In this document: in pieces, positions 44,126 to 53,462 of the stretch | Layout: the number at the start of each line of letters is the position of its first letter | Position numbering within the stretch: the stretch's first letter is position 1 | Assembly: GCF_018304945.1 (NCBI RefSeq) | Contig: NZ_JAGQEE010000004.1 | Location: 186,001 to 250,000, forward strand | Reading direction: 5' to 3' | DNA: 64,000 nt | Source: Collimonas humicola | Lineage (GTDB): Bacteria > Pseudomonadota > Gammaproteobacteria > Burkholderiales > Burkholderiaceae_D | Made by a program: the position numbers and the translations under genes | The notes under the pieces: model-generated | The model's input: the letters and a program-made list of their open reading frames with translations, nothing else | Databases searched by the model: none | What the model was told of the DNA's origin: nothing

Positions 44126-44593
44126 ATGCCACAAAAAAATAAACTCTCTCTGTCAGTCCAATATCCCGACCCGCGCCTGCAGGACAGCGTCACGCGCCCG
44201 AAATTGCGGCGCTGGGTGCAAGCCGCCCTGCTGGCGCCGGCCGAGCTGACGATCCGCTTTGTCGATGCCGAAGAAGGCCGCGCCTTGAACCGCGACTACC
44301 GCGGCAAGGACTACGCCACCAACGTGCTGACCTTTGCCTACTCAGAAGACCAGGAAGAAGACGACAACGGCGTCACCCAGGCCGACATCATCCTCTGCAC
44401 CGACGTGCTGGAACGCGAAGCCAAGGAACAGAACAAGACCGTGGTGGAGCATGCCGCGCACCTGGTGGTGCACGGCGTCCTGCATGCGCAAGGCTACGAC
44501 CACGAAGACGAGGAAGAAGCCACCGAGATGGAAAGCCTGGAAATTGAAATCCTGGAGGCACTGGGCTGGCCCAATCCCTATGCGGACCGCTGA
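44126..44593 (+). CDS. ybeY: Endoribonuclease YbeY
   Basis: 155-residue zinc-dependent RNase needed for 16S rRNA 3' end maturation and ribosome quality control. The metal motif is HxxxHxxxxxH: [15 protein letters not shown] at about 113-127, and the segment [20 protein letters not shown] is conserved. It follows phoH closely. A strong terminator 33 bases after the gene ends the transcript before the next module. Confidence 0.94.
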   Translation: MPQKNKLSLSVQYPDPRLQDSVTRPKLRRWVQAALLAPAELTIRFVDAEEGRALNRDYRGKDYATNVLTFAYSEDQEEDDNGVTQADIILCTDVLEREAKEQNKTVVEHAAHLVVHGVLHAQGYDHEDEEEATEMESLEIEILEALGWPNPYADR

Positions 44594-44625
44594 ACGCGCA
44601 GACCTGATCTGATTCCGCTTTCAAG

Positions 44626-44652
44626 AAACGCCGCCTTTGCGGCGTTTTTCTT
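44626..44652 (+). terminator. Intrinsic terminator after ybeY
   Basis: AAACGCCGC (44626-44634) pairs with GCGGCGTTT (44639-44647), followed by TTCTTTT. It separates ybeY from the cytochrome b module, even though corC-lnt normally continue the operon. Confidence 0.85.
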
Positions 44653-44877
44653 TTGCGGAGCCTGTTTTCCAGGCCCGATTGCGATCCCTGGCCTAGGACA
44701 TTCCCGATATTCATGGATAGATAAAATATCCAAATGACAACAAAATAATTATCAAATTCTTCAAATCCATACCATGCATTTTTAAGTAATAAGATTATGA
44801 TGAAATGATGTAATGAATTCATTTGGCCTGCGACTAAGGCACATGAAAACAACATTACTCAGTCTCCGGAGACAATC
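44653..44877. other. Gap before the cytochrome b module
   Basis: About 225 bases, AT-rich from 44700. It probably holds the promoter of the module; no single -35/-10 pair is clear. No gene seen. Confidence 0.4.
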
Positions 44878-44934
44878 ATGAATCCAGTCACGCTGCGCAT
44901 TTCGGCCGCGCCCCTTCTTCTGCAGGAGGCCTAA
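44878..44934 (+). CDS. Possible 18-residue leader peptide before the cytochrome b gene
   Basis: ATG at 44878 with GGAG at 44868-44871 (spacing six), reading MNPVTLRISAAPLLLQEA and stopping with TAA at 44932-44934, immediately before the cytochrome ATG. The Shine-Dalgarno sequence of the next gene lies inside it. Termination and restart would couple translation. It could be chance, but the strong ribosome binding site argues otherwise. Confidence 0.45.
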   Translation: MNPVTLRISAAPLLLQEA

Positions 44935-45549
44935 ATGGCATCCTCCGCCCTCAATGCGCTCAAGAAACCCGTGATTCATCCGGCCTGGCTGCGCATTACG
45001 CACTGGCTCAATGCGCTGGCCGTGGTCATCATGATCCTGAGCGGCTGGCGTATCTATAACGCCTCGCCGATCTTCCCGTTCCACATTCCCAACGCATGGA
45101 CCCTGGGCGGCTGGCTGGGCGGCGCCCTGCAATGGCATTTCGCGGCAATGTGGCTGCTGGTCTTCAATGGCCTCGTATACCTGCTGATGAATACCGGCAG
45201 CGGCCGCCTGTGGAAGAAATTCCTGCCTCTGCGTCCGGCTGAAGTGATCCAGGACATGCTCAAGGCGCTGCGCGGCAAGCTGCAGCACGATTCCCTCGAT
45301 CACTATAACGCCGTGCAAAAGCTGGCCTATGTTTCGGTCATCCTGGATTTGATACTGCTGGTGGTGTCCGGCCTGGCGATCTGGAAATCCGTGCAGCTGC
45401 CTGTCCTGCGCGATCTGATGGGCGGCTATGACAATGCCCGCATCGTCCATTTCTGCGCCATGGCTTTCCTGGTCGCTTTCATCGCGGTGCACGTGATCAT
45501 GGTGGCGCTGGTGCCGCGCACACTGCTGGCCATGCTGCGCGGCCGCTGA
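44935..45549 (+). CDS. Cytochrome b561-type membrane subunit
   Basis: 204-residue diheme cytochrome b of the cytochrome b561/Ni-Fe-hydrogenase b subunit family, with four hydrophobic helices. Candidate heme ligands include HPAWLRITHWLN, WHFAAMWLLVFNGL, HYNAVQKLAYV and IVHFCAMAFLVAFIAVHV. It would pass electrons between the quinone pool and the soluble molybdenum enzyme encoded next. The ATG at 44935 follows the leader stop directly. It is eight bases before the oxidoreductase gene. Confidence 0.87.
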   Translation: MASSALNALKKPVIHPAWLRITHWLNALAVVIMILSGWRIYNASPIFPFHIPNAWTLGGWLGGALQWHFAAMWLLVFNGLVYLLMNTGSGRLWKKFLPLRPAEVIQDMLKALRGKLQHDSLDHYNAVQKLAYVSVILDLILLVVSGLAIWKSVQLPVLRDLMGGYDNARIVHFCAMAFLVAFIAVHVIMVALVPRTLLAMLRGR

Positions 45550-45556
45550 GGAGATC

Positions 45557-46339
45557 ATGATGATCAAGAAAAATCCCGGACCGGCTTCGCAGCTCGACGC
45601 CGAATCCATATTGAAAGATGCCCGCCGCGAGCTGGCGCTGCCGTCGCGCCGCCTGTTCGCCAAGCGAGCGCTCACCCTGGGCGGCCTGTCGCTGCTGACC
45701 GGCTGCAATATTACCGACGAGCCATCCGTCAATCGCATGCTGGAACGCATTTCACGCATGAACGACGGTGTGCAGGGATGGCTGTTCGATCCCAAGCGGC
45801 TGGCACCCACTTATACGCAGGCCGACATGACCCGGCCCTTCCCCTTCAATGCCTTCTACGGCATCGAAGACGTACCTGAGATCGACGGCAGCGACTATCA
45901 GCTGGAAATCCTCGGGCTGGTTGCCAACAAGCGCCCCTGGACGCTGGAGCAATTGCACAAGATGCCGCAGAACGAGCAGATTACCCGTCACATCTGCGTC
46001 GAGGGCTGGAGCGCCATCGGCCGCTGGGGCGGTATCCCGTTCTCCTATTTCCTGAAGATGATCGGCGCCGACCTGAGCGCCAAATACATCGATTTCCAGT
46101 GCGGCGACGACTACCACACCAGCATCGACATGGCGACCGCGCTGCATCCGCAAACCCAGCTCACCCTGACTTACGACGGCCAGGTCCTGCCGCCGAAATA
46201 CGGTTTCCCGATGAAGCTGCGGATGCCGACCAAGCTCGGCTACAAGAATCCGAAACATATCGTTTCGATGGAAGTGACCAATAAATACCCCGGCGGTTAT
46301 TGGGAAGACCAGGGGTACAACTGGTTTGGCGGATCCTGA
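45557..46339 (+). CDS. Molybdopterin-dependent oxidoreductase of the sulfite-oxidase (SUOX) family
   Basis: 260-residue exported enzyme. The N-terminal SRRLFAKRALTLGGLSLLTGC carries a twin-arginine-like RR and a lipobox-like Cys, so Tat export and a lipid anchor are possible; only parts of it are given here. The molybdenum-ligating Cys lies in HICVEGWSAIGRWGG. DDYHTSID, KYGFPMKL and NKYPGGYWEDQGYNW are conserved in YedY/MsrP- and SorA-like proteins. With the cytochrome b partner it resembles MsrPQ in layout but has its own subgroup; the substrate is unknown. Confidence 0.85.
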   Translation: MMIKKNPGPASQLDAESILKDARRELALPSRRLFAKRALTLGGLSLLTGCNITDEPSVNRMLERISRMNDGVQGWLFDPKRLAPTYTQADMTRPFPFNAFYGIEDVPEIDGSDYQLEILGLVANKRPWTLEQLHKMPQNEQITRHICVEGWSAIGRWGGIPFSYFLKMIGADLSAKYIDFQCGDDYHTSIDMATALHPQTQLTLTYDGQVLPPKYGFPMKLRMPTKLGYKNPKHIVSMEVTNKYPGGYWEDQGYNWFGGS

Positions 46340-46411
46340 CTCAGGCCCTGCCATTTGCTGCACTTAATGACTTTTCATGGCGCTTTTGCCACTTTTACCT
46401 GGAGATCCAAA

Positions 46412-46678
46412 ATGAAAAAAAGCCTCACAATCCTGTTGCTCAGCGGCCTGATGATGACTGCCGGCGGTGCTTTTGCCCAAGATGCGATGTCAAAGGACGC
46501 AGCTCCGATGGCTAAGGACGCCATGTCCAAAGACGCGATGAGCAAGGACAGCATGGCCAAGGACGAGATGGCCAAGCCGCACAAGAAAATGCATCACAAG
46601 AAAGCGATGTCCAAGGATGCCATGTCGAAAGACGACATGAGCAAGGACGGCATGGCTAAAGATGAAATGAAGAAATAA
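46412..46678 (+). CDS. Pentapeptide MXKDX repeat protein
   Basis: 88-residue secreted protein. The signal peptide is MKKSLTILLLSGLMMTAGGAFA; described here by its core LTILLLSGLMMTAGG. The mature part consists of repeats of the form M-S/A-K-D-x (for example AMSKDAMSKDSMAKDEMAK), interrupted by HKKMHHKK. This matches the MXKDX repeat family found mostly in proteobacteria, often beside SUOX-type oxidoreductase genes. Function unknown; it may bind metal through Met and His or act as a buffer protein. GGAG lies eight bases before the ATG at 46412. Confidence 0.88.
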   Translation: MKKSLTILLLSGLMMTAGGAFAQDAMSKDAAPMAKDAMSKDAMSKDSMAKDEMAKPHKKMHHKKAMSKDAMSKDDMSKDGMAKDEMKK

Positions 46679-46700
46679 TTACATCTTTAGCAACGCCGGC

Positions 46701-46737
46701 GGGTAGCGCCTTTCAGCGCTATCCGCTTTTTTTATGT
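46701..46737 (+). terminator. Intrinsic terminator after the MXKDX gene
   Basis: GGGTAGCGC (46701-46709) pairs with GCGCTATCC (46716-46724), one G-T pair, then GC and seven T. It ends the three-gene redox module. Confidence 0.8.
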
Positions 46738-46856
46738 GCTTAAGCTGTGATTTCTGCCAGGATATGACATCGATGACACATGCGTTTCGTCGTCCTGTCA
46801 CATATTTGTTGTATGCTATTGCTTCCGAAACAATGTGAAACCAAGGCTAACGCCAT

Positions 46857-47738
46857 ATGCCAGAGCACCCTAGTAGCGTCAAATCATTTGACGCTAAACC
46901 CCACCGGTCACTATTTGAACGCCTGACCGCACTGATCTCTCCCGAACCTGAAAATCGCGCTGAACTGCTCGATGTGCTGCAAGACGCACACGAACGCAAC
47001 CTGATCGACGCCGATGCGCTGTCGATGATCGAAGGCGTGTTCCAGGTATCCGACCTCTCCGCCCGTGACATCATGATTCCGCGTTCGCAAATGGACATGA
47101 TCGACGTCACCAAGCCCATCGAAGACTGGATGCCCGAAGTCCTGTCGACCGCCCACTCGCGTTTTCCTGCCGTCGACGGCGAGCGCGACAAGGTGATCGG
47201 CATCCTGCTGGCGAAAGACCTGCTGCGCTACTACGCCGAAGATTCCTTCGACGTGCGCGACATGCTGCGCCCTGCAGTGTTCATCCCGGAATCGAAGCGC
47301 CTCAACGTCTTGCTGCGCGACTTCCGCGCCAACCGCAACCACATGGCGATCGTGGTCGATGAATACGGCGGCGTCGCCGGCCTCATCACCATCGAAGACG
47401 TGCTGGAACAGATCGTCGGCGATATCGAGGACGAGTACGATTTCGACGAGGAAGAAGACAACATCCTGGCGATCCGCGACGGCGACCACGGCGGCCGCTG
47501 GCGCGTCAAGGCGCTGACCGAGATCGAACAGTTCAACGAGACGCTGGATACCGCGCTGGTCGATGAAGATGTCGACACCATCGGCGGCCTGGTCGCCAAT
47601 CACCTGGGCCGCGTGCCGCGCAAAGGCGATGAATTCACCATCGACAATGTGCGCTTCGAAGTATTGCGCGCCGACGCCCGCCAAGTGCATGTCCTGCTGG
47701 TCGAAAAGCTGTCAGAATCTGGCCAGGAAGAATCCTGA
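46857..47738 (+). CDS. corC: CorC/HlyC-type CBS-domain protein
   Basis: 293-residue cytoplasmic protein with two CBS domains (about 65-190) and a C-terminal CorC_HlyC domain (about 205-285). The typical MIPRSQMDMIDV, FPAVDGERDKVIGILLAKDLL and MAIVVDEYGGVAGLITIEDVLEQIVGDIEDEYD segments are seen, given here in part. CorC (YbeX) is implicated in magnesium and cobalt efflux and in ribosome maturation. It normally follows ybeY directly; here a redox module of about 2 kb separates the two. Confidence 0.92.
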   Translation: MPEHPSSVKSFDAKPHRSLFERLTALISPEPENRAELLDVLQDAHERNLIDADALSMIEGVFQVSDLSARDIMIPRSQMDMIDVTKPIEDWMPEVLSTAHSRFPAVDGERDKVIGILLAKDLLRYYAEDSFDVRDMLRPAVFIPESKRLNVLLRDFRANRNHMAIVVDEYGGVAGLITIEDVLEQIVGDIEDEYDFDEEEDNILAIRDGDHGGRWRVKALTEIEQFNETLDTALVDEDVDTIGGLVANHLGRVPRKGDEFTIDNVRFEVLRADARQVHVLLVEKLSESGQEES

Positions 47739-47759
47739 AGATGAGAGCGTAGGTCGGCT

Positions 47760-47989
47760 AGGGCCTGTTGACCCATGATTTGGGAGTGCGAACGCGCGGC
47801 AGGCGTTGCAGGCCTAGGCACGACGACGCGCCGTAGCGGTGCTACGGCAAGAAGGAGTAACAACGGCATGTGACGCCTGCAGCCGTTCCCGGAGGGTTCA
47901 AACCAAAACGTGCGCTGGCGGCGTTGCATGGCTTGCCAGCACACGTTTTGGTTTGAACGCATCTCCCAAATCATAGGTCAACAGGCCCT
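47760..47989. repeat. 230-bp nested palindromic repeat element between corC and lnt
   Basis: 27-base terminal inverted repeats (47760-47786 and 47963-47989, one mismatch) begin AGGGCCTGTTGACC. Inside is a second inverted repeat of 23 bases (47897-47919 with 47935-47957, one mismatch) and GCCGTAGC-GGT-GCTACGGC at about 47830-47848. GCAGGCGT also pairs with ACGCCTGC. No protein coding. The first 13 bases recur at 55709-55721, and the core resembles 14478-14497. Confidence 0.7.
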
Positions 47990-48038
47990 GACGCTGCGCT
48001 TGTCCGACTTACCTCTAACAGCAACATCTCCGCTGCCC

Positions 48039-49601
48039 ATGCGCTTTCGCCTTAGCTCTATCCCGTTCTCCCTGCTGCTGGCGCTGGCCGCAGTCACCGG
48101 CGCCATCAACGTCTTTTCCTTTGCTCCCTACCGCCTCTGGCCGCTGCAACTGGCGACCCTGGCGCTGCTGATCTTCTGCCTGCGGCAACTCGATGGCAAA
48201 GACAGCATCAAGCGCGGCGCCCTGCTCGGCTGGGCCTATGGCTTCGGCTGGGTCGCCCACGGGGTTTACTGGATTTATATTTCGCTGCACGATTTCGGCG
48301 GCCTGCCCGGCTGGCTGGCGGTGCTGGCGGTGGCGGTGCTGGCGGCCATCATGGGCTTGTACACTGCCCTCTGCGCCGGCCTCGGCCTGTGGCTGCAGCG
48401 TCGCTGGGCCGCCTCGCCGTTGCTGTTTGCGCTGGCGATCTTTCCCGCCATATGGGGCCTGACCGAATGGCTGCGCGGCTGGGTCTTCACCGGGTTCCCC
48501 TGGCTGATATCGGGCTACGCCCATACCGCCGGTCCGCTGAGCGGTTTTGCACCGCTGGTCGGCGTCTACGGCGTCGGCTGCATCTCGGCCGTGATTGCCG
48601 GCTGCCTGGCTTTGCTGCCGCAACGCAAACTGCCCGCCGCAGCCGCTTTGCTGGCGCTGCTGGCCGGCCTCGGCTTGCACCAGATAAACTGGACCGCGCC
48701 CCATGGCAAGCCGATTTCCGTACACCTGTTGCAGGGCAACGTGCCGCAGGAAGAGAAATTCAATACGACCCAGATCATCAATTCGCTGCGCCTGTATGCC
48801 GACATGATCCGCGCCGCGCCGGCCGACCTGATCGCCACGCCGGAGACTGCAGTGCCGATCCTGCAAACCGAGCTGCCGCCGGATTTCCTGCCTGCCTTGT
48901 CGGATTTCTCGCGCCAGAGCGGCAGCCATATCGCGCTCGGCATTCCCTATATCGATGGCCCCTACCGCTATTCCAACAGCGTCATCGGCATTGCTCCGCA
49001 GGACAAGACGCTGCCCGCGTTCCGCTACGACAAGCAGCATCTGGTGCCGTTTGGCGAATTCGTGCCGTTCGGCTTCCGCTGGTTTGTCGACATGATGAAC
49101 ATCCCGCTCGGCGACTTCCAGCGCGGCGCGGCAGTGCAAGCGCCGTTCGCGGTGAAAGACCAGTGGGTATTGCCGAATATCTGCTACGAAGACTTGTTCG
49201 GCGATGAAATCGCCGCCCAGCTTGCCGCCACCAACGCCGCCAGCAAGCCAACCGCGACGCTGTTGCTGAACATGTCGAATATCGCCTGGTTCGGCAATAC
49301 CATCGCCTTGCCGCAGCATTTGCAGATCTCGCAGATGCGTAGCCTGGAAAGCGGCCGGCCGATGCTGCGCGCCACCAATACCGGCGCCACCGCCCTGATC
49401 GATCCGCACGGCGTGGTCAGCGCCCAGTTGGCGCCATACACCCGCGCCACGCTGGCGGTCTCGGTGCAAGGATATAGCGGCATGACGCCCTATATCCTGC
49501 TCGGCAACCGCGCCTTGCTGGCGGCTGCGCTGCTGATGCTGGCCGGCAGCTGGTGGCGCTGCCGCCACGTGCGCGGCAAGCTGGGCCAGAAACGGGACTA
49601 A
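48039..49601 (+). CDS. lnt: Apolipoprotein N-acyltransferase
   Basis: 520-residue inner-membrane enzyme that N-acylates lipoproteins, the last maturation step before Lol transport. About six to eight N-terminal hydrophobic helices (residues 1-190) precede a nitrilase-like periplasmic domain. The catalytic triad is visible as Glu in TPETAVPIL, Lys in YDKQHLVPFGEF and Cys in NICYEDLFG. The ATG at 48039 gives MRFRLSSIPF; a longer frame crosses the repeat element and is rejected. It follows corC as in many proteobacteria. Confidence 0.93.
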   Translation: MRFRLSSIPFSLLLALAAVTGAINVFSFAPYRLWPLQLATLALLIFCLRQLDGKDSIKRGALLGWAYGFGWVAHGVYWIYISLHDFGGLPGWLAVLAVAVLAAIMGLYTALCAGLGLWLQRRWAASPLLFALAIFPAIWGLTEWLRGWVFTGFPWLISGYAHTAGPLSGFAPLVGVYGVGCISAVIAGCLALLPQRKLPAAAALLALLAGLGLHQINWTAPHGKPISVHLLQGNVPQEEKFNTTQIINSLRLYADMIRAAPADLIATPETAVPILQTELPPDFLPALSDFSRQSGSHIALGIPYIDGPYRYSNSVIGIAPQDKTLPAFRYDKQHLVPFGEFVPFGFRWFVDMMNIPLGDFQRGAAVQAPFAVKDQWVLPNICYEDLFGDEIAAQLAATNAASKPTATLLLNMSNIAWFGNTIALPQHLQISQMRSLESGRPMLRATNTGATALIDPHGVVSAQLAPYTRATLAVSVQGYSGMTPYILLGNRALLAAALLMLAGSWWRCRHVRGKLGQKRD

Positions 49602-49610
49602 GCCAGCAAA

Positions 49611-49643
49611 ACCCGTTAAAATCGCTGCTTTTAGCGGGTCTTT
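49611..49643 (+). terminator. Probable terminator after lnt
   Basis: ACCCGTTAAAA (49611-49621) pairs with TTTTAGCGGGT (49629-49639) with one mismatch, then CTTTTA. The T-run is short. Confidence 0.5.
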
Positions 49644-49729
49644 TATCGCGCTCTGCGTCACCCCCGGTATTTCATTCAGTATTTAGCTCACTAACCGGCG
49701 TTTTGCCGTATTGAAAAGCAACAAAAACG

Positions 49730-50710
49730 ATGCTTACATTTCAACAAATCATTCTCAAATTACAAGATTACTGGGATGCGCAAGGCTGCGCCCTGCTGCA
49801 ACCCTACGACATGGAAGTCGGCGCCGGCACCTCGCACACCGCGACCTTCCTGCGCGCCATCGGCCCGGAACCCTGGCGCGCCGCCTATGTCCAGCCTTCG
49901 CGCCGTCCGAAAGACGGCCGCTACGGCGAAAATCCGAATCGCTTGCAACATTACTATCAATACCAGGTCGTGCTGAAGCCAGCGCCGGAAAACATCCTGG
50001 ACTTGTATCTCGGCTCGCTGGCGGCGCTCGGCCTCGATCTGCAGCGCAACGACGTGCGCTTTGTCGAAGACGACTGGGAAAACCCGACCCTGGGCGCCTG
50101 GGGCCTGGGCTGGGAAGTCTGGCTGAACGGCATGGAAGTGACCCAGTTCACCTATTTCCAGCAAGTCGGCGGCCTCGATTGCAAACCCGTGCTGGGCGAG
50201 ATCACTTACGGCATCGAACGCCTGGCCATGTACCTGCAAGGCGTGGAAAACGTCTACGACCTGGTATGGACCGAGTGGATTGAAAACGGCGTCAAGAAGA
50301 CCCTCAGTTATGGGGACGTGTTCCACCAGAATGAAGTCGAGCAGTCGACCTACAACTTCGAATACGCCGATACCGAATTCCTGTTCCCGCTGTTCGGCAA
50401 CTACGAAACCCAGGCCAAGCGCCTGCTGGACGTGCCGCTAGCGCTGCCGGCCTACGAAATGGTGCTGAAGGCGGCGCACACTTTCAATCTGCTGGATGCG
50501 CGCGGCGCCATTTCGGTCACCGAACGCGCCGCCTACATGGGCCGGATCCGCAACCTGTCGCGCGCTGTAGCGCAGGCGTACTACGATTCACGGGCAAAAC
50601 TGGGCTTCCCGATGTGGGAAATCACCAAGGAAAATGCCGAACTGTTATTGCAAGAATTTGGAGATGAATACATGGCGGCTGTAGCACAGCGCGCAGGGGA
50701 TGCAGCATGA
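49730..50710 (+). CDS. glyQ: Glycine-tRNA ligase alpha subunit
   Basis: 326-residue catalytic subunit of the heterotetrameric bacterial glycyl-tRNA synthetase. The start [20 protein letters not shown] and the active-site segments [40 protein letters not shown] and [14 protein letters not shown] are characteristic; each is quoted only in part. Length fits (about 300-325). The stop overlaps the start of glyS by four bases (ATGA). Confidence 0.95.
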   Translation: MLTFQQIILKLQDYWDAQGCALLQPYDMEVGAGTSHTATFLRAIGPEPWRAAYVQPSRRPKDGRYGENPNRLQHYYQYQVVLKPAPENILDLYLGSLAALGLDLQRNDVRFVEDDWENPTLGAWGLGWEVWLNGMEVTQFTYFQQVGGLDCKPVLGEITYGIERLAMYLQGVENVYDLVWTEWIENGVKKTLSYGDVFHQNEVEQSTYNFEYADTEFLFPLFGNYETQAKRLLDVPLALPAYEMVLKAAHTFNLLDARGAISVTERAAYMGRIRNLSRAVAQAYYDSRAKLGFPMWEITKENAELLLQEFGDEYMAAVAQRAGDAA

Positions 50711-52824
50711 GCGATACCCTGCTGATCGAAATCTTTACCGAAGAACTGCCGCCGAAAGCATTGGCGAAACTGGGCGACGCCTTCGCCATGGGTATCTTCA
50801 ATGGCTTGAAAGCGCGCGACTTCCTGGAAGAAGGCGCACTCGCCACTGCGTTCGCTACGCCGCGCCGCCTGGCGGTCTCCATCAGCCATGTGCGCGCCAC
50901 CTCGCTCGACAAGACCCTGCGCGAAAAAGTGCTGCCGGTATCGGTGGCGCTGGACGCCGAAGGCCGGCCGTCGGCGCCGCTGGTCAAGAAACTGGCGGCC
51001 CTCGCCGCCCAGTGCGGCAAGGTGATGATCACGCCAACCGAGCTGGAACGCGCGCCGGACGGCAAGGCCGAAAGCTTTTTCTACAGCTACACCGCCAAGG
51101 GCGTGGCGCTGCAAGCCGGTTTGCAAACGGTGCTGGAAGACAGCGTCGCCAAGCTGCCGATCCCAAAAGTCATGAGCTATCAGCGCCAGCACGGCCACGC
51201 TGCCGGCCGCACCGTACGCTTCGTGCGCCCCGCGCACAGCCTGGTGGCGCTGCACGGCGACCGGGTGCTGCCGCTGACCCTGCTGGGCCTGGACGCCGGA
51301 CGCCTGACGGAAGGCCATCGTTTCCTGTCGCAAGGCCGCATCACGCTGGCCGATGCCGGCAGCTATGCGAACGCGCTGGCGGAGCAAGGCAAAGTCATCG
51401 CCAGCTTCAGCGAACGCAAGGAAAAAATCCGCAGCGCCCTGCTGGCGACTGCTGCCGATGACCAGGTGCTGATGCCGGAAGCGCTGCTGGATGAAGTGGC
51501 GGCGCTGGTCGAATGGCCGGTGGTGTATGCCTGCAAGTTCGAGGATGAATTCCTCAGCGTGCCGCAGGAATGCCTGATCCTGACCATGCAAACCAACCAG
51601 AAGTATTTCGCCCTGACCGACAGCGCCGGCAAGCTGCGCTCGCGCTTCCTGATCGTCTCCAACCTGCAGACCAGCGAACCGCACTACATCATCGAAGGCA
51701 ATGAGCGCGTGGTGCGGCCGCGCCTGTCCGATGCGAAATTCTTCTTCGAGCAAGACCAGAAAAAGAAACTGGCCGAGCGCGTGCCGCTGCTGGCCAACGT
51801 GGTCTACCACAACAAGCTCGGCAACCAGCTGCAACGCACGGAACGGGTCAAGGCGCTGGCGGTGGCGATCGCCGGCCTGCTCGGCGGCGATGCTGCACTA
51901 GCCGCATTGGCCGAACGCGGCGCCCTGCTGGCCAAGGCCGACCTGCTGACCGACATGGTCGGCGAATTCCCAGAATTGCAAGGCGTGATGGGCAACTACT
52001 ATGCGCGCCATGACGGCGAAGCAGAAGCCGTGGCGCTGGCGATTTCAGAACACTACCAGCCGCGCTTTGCCGGCGACGCCCTGCCGACCACCGACACCAG
52101 CACCGCGGTAGCGCTGGCCGACAAGCTGGAGACCCTGGTCGGCATCTGGGGCATCGGCCTGCAGCCGACCGGCGACAAGGATCCGTTCGCACTGCGCCGC
52201 CATGCCCTGGGCATCCTGCGCATGCTGCTGGAAAAGCGCCTGCCGGTCTCGCTGATGCAATTGCTGGACAACGCCGCCCGGCAGTTCGCCGGCAATGCCA
52301 GCTTCAAGGATCCAGGCAGCGATGTGCTGCCTTTCCTGTACGACCGCCTGCGCGGCCTGCTGCGCGAGCGCGGCTATTCGCCGAACGAAATCGAAGCCGT
52401 CGTGGCGCAACAGCCTGAGCGGCTCGACAACATCATCGAGCGGCTCGATGCGGTGCAGGCGTTTGCCGCGCTGCCGGAAGCGGAAGCGCTGGCGGCTGCC
52501 AACAAGCGTATCACCAACATCCTGAAAAAGACCGAAGGCGTCGGCAGCACGGTGCAGCCGGATCTGCTGCAGGACAGCGCAGAACAATCGCTGTTCGCCG
52601 CCATGAATGCGCTCAAGCCGGAAGTCGACGCCGCCTTTGCCAAAGGCGATTTCAGCACTGCGCTGAAAGCCCTGGCGCGGCTGCGCGAGAATGTCGACGG
52701 CTTCTTCAATGACGTCATGGTGATGGCCGACGACCTGCAATTGCGCAACAACCGCCTGGCCTTGCTGGCGAACCTGCATGTGATGCTGAACCAGGTCGCC
52801 GACATTTCCAAGCTGGCGGCGTAA
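50707..52824 (+). CDS. glyS: Glycine-tRNA ligase beta subunit
   Basis: 705-residue partner of GlyQ that binds tRNA(Gly). N-terminal [15 protein letters not shown], the B3/4-like region [16 protein letters not shown], the [10 protein letters not shown]-type segment (here [17 protein letters not shown]), and [15 protein letters not shown] with an HD-like region are present. The C-terminal anticodon-binding helix bundle is intact. Start MSDTLLIE overlaps glyQ by four bases, indicating translational coupling. Confidence 0.95.
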   Translation: MSDTLLIEIFTEELPPKALAKLGDAFAMGIFNGLKARDFLEEGALATAFATPRRLAVSISHVRATSLDKTLREKVLPVSVALDAEGRPSAPLVKKLAALAAQCGKVMITPTELERAPDGKAESFFYSYTAKGVALQAGLQTVLEDSVAKLPIPKVMSYQRQHGHAAGRTVRFVRPAHSLVALHGDRVLPLTLLGLDAGRLTEGHRFLSQGRITLADAGSYANALAEQGKVIASFSERKEKIRSALLATAADDQVLMPEALLDEVAALVEWPVVYACKFEDEFLSVPQECLILTMQTNQKYFALTDSAGKLRSRFLIVSNLQTSEPHYIIEGNERVVRPRLSDAKFFFEQDQKKKLAERVPLLANVVYHNKLGNQLQRTERVKALAVAIAGLLGGDAALAALAERGALLAKADLLTDMVGEFPELQGVMGNYYARHDGEAEAVALAISEHYQPRFAGDALPTTDTSTAVALADKLETLVGIWGIGLQPTGDKDPFALRRHALGILRMLLEKRLPVSLMQLLDNAARQFAGNASFKDPGSDVLPFLYDRLRGLLRERGYSPNEIEAVVAQQPERLDNIIERLDAVQAFAALPEAEALAAANKRITNILKKTEGVGSTVQPDLLQDSAEQSLFAAMNALKPEVDAAFAKGDFSTALKALARLRENVDGFFNDVMVMADDLQLRNNRLALLANLHVMLNQVADISKLAA

Positions 52825-52841
52825 ACGGACAACGAACAGCT

Positions 52842-53399
52842 ATGAAACTGATCATCCTGGACCGCGACGGCGTCATCAACCACGACTCGGACGCTTTCAT
52901 CAAATCGCCCGCCGAGTGGGTGCCGATCAAAGGTTCGCTGGAAGCCATCGCGCGCCTCAACCAGGCCGGCTACCGGGTGGTGGTGGCGACCAACCAGTCG
53001 GGCATTGCGCGCGGCCTGTTCGACATGCAGGCGCTGATGGCTATCCATCAGAAGATGCATGAGGCAGCGCAGCTGGTCGGCGCCGAAATCGACGCAATCT
53101 TTTTCTGTCCGCATGCGGCCGACGACAACTGCGATTGCCGCAAGCCGAAAGCCGGCATGTTCCACGATATCGGCAAGCGCTTCGAGATCAGCCTGCGCGG
53201 CGGCGTGGCCACGGTAGGCGACTCGCTGCGCGACCTGCAGGCCGGCTTCGTCGCCGGTTGCGCGCCGTATCTGGTGCTGACCGGCAAAGGCGAGAAGACC
53301 CGCGAAAAAGGCGGTCTGCCGCCCGGCACCCTGATTTATCCGGACCTGGCGGCGGTGGTTGATTTCCTGCTGAAAAAGCCGATGGAACTGGCAGTGTGA
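52842..53399 (+). CDS. gmhB: D-glycero-beta-D-manno-heptose-1,7-bisphosphate 7-phosphatase
   Basis: 185-residue HAD phosphatase of ADP-heptose synthesis for the LPS inner core. Catalytic D7 and D9 lie in LDRDGVINHDS, the second motif is VVATNQSGIARG, and zinc ligands are in CPHAADDNCDCRKPKAG. SLRDLQAG carries the last Asp. It is 17 bases after glyS, and plsC follows. Confidence 0.92.
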   Translation: MKLIILDRDGVINHDSDAFIKSPAEWVPIKGSLEAIARLNQAGYRVVVATNQSGIARGLFDMQALMAIHQKMHEAAQLVGAEIDAIFFCPHAADDNCDCRKPKAGMFHDIGKRFEISLRGGVATVGDSLRDLQAGFVAGCAPYLVLTGKGEKTREKGGLPPGTLIYPDLAAVVDFLLKKPMELAV

Positions 53400-53402
53400 T
53401 TT

Positions 53403-53433
53403 CACGCTGAGGGGCCGTGGGCGCCTCAGCGTG
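53403..53433 (+). terminator. Hairpin between gmhB and plsC
   Basis: CACGCTGAGG (53403-53412) pairs perfectly with CCTCAGCGTG (53424-53433). Only CTTGTTT follows, so it may be a weak terminator or an mRNA stabiliser. Confidence 0.55.
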
Positions 53434-53462
53434 CTTGTTTAGAAAAAATACCTGGAGTCTGC

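Noticed and set aside
47910-48038. Longer N-terminus for lnt
   Set aside because: The extension would be encoded by the palindromic repeat and has no signal or homology; the protein beginning at 48039 has the normal length.
48015-49661. 548-codon minus-strand frame opposite lnt
   Set aside because: Gln/Arg/Ala-rich shadow; lnt with its catalytic Glu, Lys and Cys is the real gene.
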